Origin: SFLA01 sp045533895
Lineage (GTDB): Bacteria; Bacillota; Clostridia; Oscillospirales; CAG-382
Direction: 5' to 3'
Length of the DNA stretch: 9,445 nucleotides
NCBI GenBank assembly: GCA_045533895.1
Contig: JAZSIT010000170.1
Location: 1-9,445, forward strand
Made by a program: the position numbers and the translations under genes. Under the pieces are notes generated by a model. That model saw only the letters and a program-made list of their open reading frames with translations, was not told where the DNA came from and ran no database searches. This document shows positions 6,030 through 9,445 of this stretch, one piece after another; the stretch's first letter is position 1; each line of letters starts with the position of its first letter.

Positions 6030-6857
6030 ATGTTGATCGGTGATAAAATTCGTGCATTAAGAAAAAGCAAAAATATAACCCAAACACAATTGGCGATGGC
6101 GTTATCCGTCTCTTCACAATCCGTCAGTAAATGGGAAACGCATCTTTCGGTTCCGGATGTTTCGATACTGCCTATAATCGCAAGGTATTTCGGTATTACT
6201 ATTGACGAGCTTTTCGGGTATAAGCTTGATTCCCTAAATTACAAAGAACGGGTAATACGCTTTATGGTAGATAACGGCATGTTGCGTTTTGGAGAGTTTA
6301 AGTTAAAAAGCGGGAGAATATCGCCGTACCTCATACACAGTGGATATTACCGCAGGGGGAATCAAATATCAAAACTGGGCGAATTTTATGCGGAGTGTAT
6401 CCGTGAAAATTCAATAAAAGCCCATTGTCTTATAGGCGTTTACGATAATGATATTCCGCTTTTGGTGTCAACATCCATGATACTGTTTAATAAATACGGA
6501 ATTGACACTCAATATCTAATAAGTTTAGATGCTGTAAAGGAAGATACAATACAAGGCGAAATTACGCTGATGACCGATACCTTTACTTCAGGCGCAACAA
6601 TATGCGCAACTCTTGACAGGATAAAGAAAAAGACAGGTATGTATCCGTCAACCATAGTTGTATGTGTTGACAGAATGGAGAAAACGGAAAACACGTCATA
6701 CTCTGCAAAACACATGATCGAAAAAACATACGGTGTGAAGATTTACCCGATAATTTGTGCAGAGGATATAATGAATGCTGTGGAAAACGGTGTGATTACT
6801 CCAAGCGAACAAACAGAAAAGCTAAAACAATATCTCGCCTCTTACAAAGGAGCATAA
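6030..6857 (+). CDS. XRE-family HTH fused to an orotate phosphoribosyltransferase-like domain; probable pyrimidine regulator
   Basis: The protein has 275 residues. Residues 1-65 form an XRE/Cro-CI helix-turn-helix (IRALRKSKNITQTQLAMAL, then SQSVSKWE and the FGITIDELFG end). From about residue 71 it resembles PyrE: MLRFGEFKLKSGRISPY (84-100) closely matches E. coli VLKFGEFTLKSGRKSPY, and the similarity continues through LGEFYAE and the C-terminal strand/helix pattern. The active site looks degraded. YKG becomes YDND (138-141), the catalytic RKEAKDH loop becomes LDAVKED (166-172) with about eight following residues missing, and the PRPP motif VDDVITAGT becomes MTDTFTSGA (181-189), losing the first Asp. 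I infer a ligand-binding regulator, by analogy with Bacillus PurR (winged HTH plus PRTase), rather than an active enzyme. It lies three bases before pyrF and its 3' end contains the pyrF ribosome binding site. A bifunctional, still active OPRT is the alternative. Confidence 0.85.
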   Translation: MLIGDKIRALRKSKNITQTQLAMALSVSSQSVSKWETHLSVPDVSILPIIARYFGITIDELFGYKLDSLNYKERVIRFMVDNGMLRFGEFKLKSGRISPYLIHSGYYRRGNQISKLGEFYAECIRENSIKAHCLIGVYDNDIPLLVSTSMILFNKYGIDTQYLISLDAVKEDTIQGEITLMTDTFTSGATICATLDRIKKKTGMYPSTIVVCVDRMEKTENTSYSAKHMIEKTYGVKIYPIICAEDIMNAVENGVITPSEQTEKLKQYLASYKGA

Positions 6858-6860
6858 CCT

Positions 6861-7820
6861 GTGAATATTGCAGACCTTTTGACAGAAAGAATTATTACGA
6901 CCAAAAACCCTATCGTTGTGGGGCTTGACCCGGACTTGCGCAAAATTCCCGCATGTTATAAGAAAATTCAGGATAACAATAAAAATCCACTTCGTTCCGC
7001 TGCGCAGGCTATATTTGAGTTTAACCGCGATATTATCGATACCGTTTCGCCCTTTGTTCCTGCAGTTAAACCGCAGATCGCCTTTTACGAAAAATACGGT
7101 TCGTACGGTATTTTCGCGTTTGAAAAAACGGTAGCCTACGCAAAAGAAAAAGGACTTATCGTAATTACCGATGCAAAGCGAAACGATATAGGAAACACCG
7201 CGAAAGCCTATGCAGATGCCCATCTTGGCACTGTGGAAACGCTTGACGGCACACGTGTTCCGACTTTTGATTCGGATTTCCTTACGGTAACTCCCTTTTT
7301 GGGCAGTGAAAGCATAGAACCTTTTGTTTCTGTTTGCAAAGATAACAACAAGGGAATATTTGTATTGGTTAAGACATCAAATTCAACTTCCGGCGAAATA
7401 CAGGATGTTATTACAAAAAGCGGTCTTACCGTTAGCCAAAGTATTGCGAAATATGTTGATGAAAATGCGCAATCTTTCGTAGGGAAGTACGGTTATTCTT
7501 CCATTGGTGCGGTGGTGGGTGCAACATATCCTGAAGAGGCAGCGACATTAAGAAAGCTGATGCCCCTAAGTTATCTTCTTGTACCGGGTTACGGCGCTCA
7601 AGGCGGTACTGCGAGGGATATCCTGCCTTGTTTTAATGCTGACGGACTCGGTGCAGTAGTCAACTCCTCGCGCGGAATACTTTATACCCATATAAGCGAT
7701 GAGTCAAGAAAACAATGCACTAAAGAAGAATATCTGAACGGCGTAAGAACTTCTGTCATCAAGATGCAAAAGGAAATATATAACGCTCTAAAAAGCGAAT
7801 ATCCTAAAATGATTTATTAA
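6861..7820 (+). CDS. pyrF: Orotidine 5'-phosphate decarboxylase (long, type 2)
   Basis: PyrF decarboxylates OMP to UMP, the final step of de novo pyrimidine synthesis, in the cytoplasm. The 319-residue chain matches the longer type 2 subfamily rather than the roughly 240-residue enterobacterial form. Visible features are VGLDPD (20-25, Asp23), AVKPQIAFYE with Lys70, the catalytic array DAKRNDIGNTA (104-114; Asp104, Lys106, Asp109), LTVTPFLG (141-148), VGATYPEE (219-226), the phosphate loop VPGYGAQGG (241-249) and NSSRGI with Arg271. The start is GTG at 6861 with AAAGGAG (6846-6852) eight bases upstream, inside the preceding gene, so the two are translationally coupled. No other de novo pyr gene is in the window. 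The stop is followed at once by a strong hairpin. Confidence 0.96.
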   Translation: MNIADLLTERIITTKNPIVVGLDPDLRKIPACYKKIQDNNKNPLRSAAQAIFEFNRDIIDTVSPFVPAVKPQIAFYEKYGSYGIFAFEKTVAYAKEKGLIVITDAKRNDIGNTAKAYADAHLGTVETLDGTRVPTFDSDFLTVTPFLGSESIEPFVSVCKDNNKGIFVLVKTSNSTSGEIQDVITKSGLTVSQSIAKYVDENAQSFVGKYGYSSIGAVVGATYPEEAATLRKLMPLSYLLVPGYGAQGGTARDILPCFNADGLGAVVNSSRGILYTHISDESRKQCTKEEYLNGVRTSVIKMQKEIYNALKSEYPKMIY

Positions 7821-7823
7821 AAA

Positions 7824-7857
7824 AAGCACTTGCAGTTTATTTTTTCTGCAAGTGCTT
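7824..7857. terminator. Bidirectional rho-independent terminator
   Basis: A perfect 12-bp stem pairs 7824-7835 (AAGCACTTGCAG) with 7846-7857 around a T-rich ten-base loop. On the + strand it follows the pyrF stop by three bases and leads into AATTTTATTT. On the - strand it lies just after the stop of the convergent gene (7862) and leads into a run of seven T. It therefore probably serves both transcripts. Confidence 0.9.
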
Positions 7858-7861
7858 AATT

Positions 7862-9445
7862 TTATTTGTTCAAATACATATCCTTTATGTTTGCCGTGTC
7901 GTTTTGGTCAATAATTCCGTTGCTGTCCGTATCTGCGCGGAGAGTCGCGTCGCTATCGGAAGAATATGTATTTTCTATAATTCTCTTTGCAAAAAGGTAA
8001 TCGTTAATACATATCTGCCTGTCGTCGTTAATATCTCCGATAATTCCGGTAACGTGTCCTTCAACCATAACGTCGCACACCATTTCAAAGGTTCTGTCCC
8101 AAGGATATCTGAAGTTATCAGCTTTTACCTCTCCGTGGGAGGTAACTTTATAAGATGAAAGGTCGGTTATAATACCGGAATCGTTTATCATTTTAAGAAT
8201 ATGATTGTAGCTTCCGTTACCGCTTGCGTCTGGTTTTTCTATAGCGAAACCGAAATATTTGTACGAAATATCCTTCATACAGCCAAAGGCAATTGTCTGC
8301 AGAAAACCGTAGTGGCTTTCCTCGGTAATGTCCGAGCAGTTGGCAAGATATGAGTATCGTGAAATACCGTTGGACAGTGCAATTCCCAGCGCATTTGCAG
8401 CCGTATTCCAGTTTGAATAACCCAAAAGCATTGCGAGCGGGAAGTTGCGCTTAAGCAGTTCCTTTTCCAAAAAGCTGCCGGTGTTGGTGTTTGGATCGAT
8501 AATAATAACAGGTACCTGATTTTTTATATATTCTTCAGCTTTATCGACAAGCTGTTTTGCAGTTGCGGGAGTTGCGCCTTGCGTAAAGCAAAGTACCTGC
8601 AGATCTCCGTTTCCGCTCTTTACGACCTTGCAGTTAAGGGATTTTATATGGTTTTCAAGTTCAAATTTTAGGGTGGCGAAATCAAATCCATCGGCAATTT
8701 GGTTCTCACCGCCGCCGAAATAGGTAACACCGACCTCTGCCGTGCCGTAAAGCTTGGTAACTATACGGGTAAGTCCCATAAGGCCCAATTCGTCAGTACC
8801 GGCGTATATCATTCCATTACTTTCCAGCTTATTTGAAATATAATTTATCTCGTTTGTTTGAATATTTGTTGTTGTAGAAGAATCGTCCACACCGATATAA
8901 CAGTACTCGATGTCATCAAGAGACTGAGAAAGTATGTAGTCAATAAGTTTCAGCTTTCTTGCCCGTGAAGCAAGATATCCGTCAATATCCTTTTCGGAAA
9001 GGGGAGTGGATACTTCCTTGCCGTCGGTACCATATTTGTATCCTGCGATAATATTATCAACAGTAAGATTGTTTCCGCTTAATGTCTTCCTTGCAACCGA
9101 ACCGTATGAACGCAGATTGTTGTATTCGTCCATCTGGTAGCCTTGGTAGTTTACCGTAGAAGCGAGGCGCATTACAGTATCAAACAATACTACGGTATTG
9201 TTCTTTGCAAGTGAAATAATAGTGTCGGCAACTTCATATTCAAAGGTAAGATCTGTGTTTTTAAGCCAACGGGATGATACCAATCCGCCGCTTAAGAGCT
9301 GGTCAAGAGAAAGCACGAAATAATCACACTCTTTGTCGGTCTCTTTCAGCCACTCAAGGAGCGCTTCTCGGTCACCGTAGGTGCTTCCGTTGGAGTTTGG
9401 CTTCATATTATCCAGCGCCGTGCGGTAAAGGTCCTCTTCCGGCAT
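7862..9445 (-). CDS. DUF4127-like protein with C-terminal type I dockerin, probably 5'-truncated
   Basis: 527 residues are visible and the frame is open to the right edge, so the M at the edge may be internal and any signal peptide lies outside. Residues about 1-400 resemble DUF4127: a buried strand leading into LSLDQLLSGGLVSSR (45-59), YIGVDDSST (183-191), MIYAGTDELGLMGLTR (212-227) and GYSNWNTAANALGIALS (342-358). The function of that family is unknown to me. Residues about 468-525 are a type I dockerin with two intact calcium loops: Asp471, Asn473, Asp475, Asp482 and Asp505, Asp507, Asn509, Asp513, Asp516. Dockerins bind cohesins on secreted or cell-surface scaffolds, so I infer an exported protein. 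It is convergent to pyrF and shares its terminator; no functional tie to the neighbours is evident. The DUF4127 call is motif recognition from memory; the dockerin call is firmer. Confidence 0.82.
   Translation of the reverse strand: MPEEDLYRTALDNMKPNSNGSTYGDREALLEWLKETDKECDYFVLSLDQLLSGGLVSSRWLKNTDLTFEYEVADTIISLAKNNTVVLFDTVMRLASTVNYQGYQMDEYNNLRSYGSVARKTLSGNNLTVDNIIAGYKYGTDGKEVSTPLSEKDIDGYLASRARKLKLIDYILSQSLDDIEYCYIGVDDSSTTTNIQTNEINYISNKLESNGMIYAGTDELGLMGLTRIVTKLYGTAEVGVTYFGGGENQIADGFDFATLKFELENHIKSLNCKVVKSGNGDLQVLCFTQGATPATAKQLVDKAEEYIKNQVPVIIIDPNTNTGSFLEKELLKRNFPLAMLLGYSNWNTAANALGIALSNGISRYSYLANCSDITEESHYGFLQTIAFGCMKDISYKYFGFAIEKPDASGNGSYNHILKMINDSGIITDLSSYKVTSHGEVKADNFRYPWDRTFEMVCDVMVEGHVTGIIGDINDDRQICINDYLFAKRIIENTYSSDSDATLRADTDSNGIIDQNDTANIKDMYLNK

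Noticed and set aside
6030..6857. Plain pyrE annotation for the gene before pyrF
   Set aside because: The first 65 residues are a clear HTH and the catalytic and PRPP motifs are altered, so calling it simply an active PyrE would mislead.

Overview
The window looks like a chromosomal segment of an anaerobic Gram-positive bacterium of the Clostridia, most likely a gut or rumen Oscillospiraceae/Ruminococcaceae-like lineage. I infer this from the clostridial style of the aromatic enzymes (for example the TTGAGYKG and KNPTSGD regions of the DAHP synthase), strong purine-rich ribosome binding sites, moderate GC content by eye, and a protein ending in a type I dockerin. No rRNA, tRNA, CRISPR array, insertion sequence or phage gene was seen.

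Region 1 (1-5849, + strand) is a compact aromatic amino acid operon: aroC (5' end cut by the window), an aroE-aroK fusion, aroQ, aroA, tyrA and a class I DAHP synthase. The first five genes overlap by 1 to 35 bases, and the last starts 16 bases after tyrA, so they are almost certainly co-transcribed and partly translationally coupled. Together they encode the entry step (DAHP synthase) and every step from 3-dehydroquinate to chorismate, plus prephenate oxidation towards tyrosine. The missing pieces are 3-dehydroquinate synthase (aroB), possibly upstream of the window, and chorismate mutase.

Region 2 (5850-6029) is a 180-base non-coding gap. It holds a long hairpin just after the DAHP synthase stop, a second strong hairpin that probably terminates the aro operon, then an 8-bp-arm inverted repeat abutting a near-consensus promoter with an extended -10.

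Region 3 (6030-7820, + strand) is a two-gene pyrimidine unit. The first gene encodes an XRE-type helix-turn-helix joined to an orotate phosphoribosyltransferase-like domain whose catalytic and PRPP-binding motifs look eroded. Three bases later comes pyrF (OMP decarboxylase). The arrangement suggests a ligand-sensing regulator built from a PyrE-like fold, by analogy with the Bacillus PurR architecture, controlling its own operon through the inverted repeat. This is the most interesting item in the window.

Region 4 (7821-9445) has a bidirectional terminator separating pyrF from a convergent minus-strand gene. That gene encodes a DUF4127-like protein with a C-terminal type I dockerin; its N-terminus probably lies beyond the right edge.
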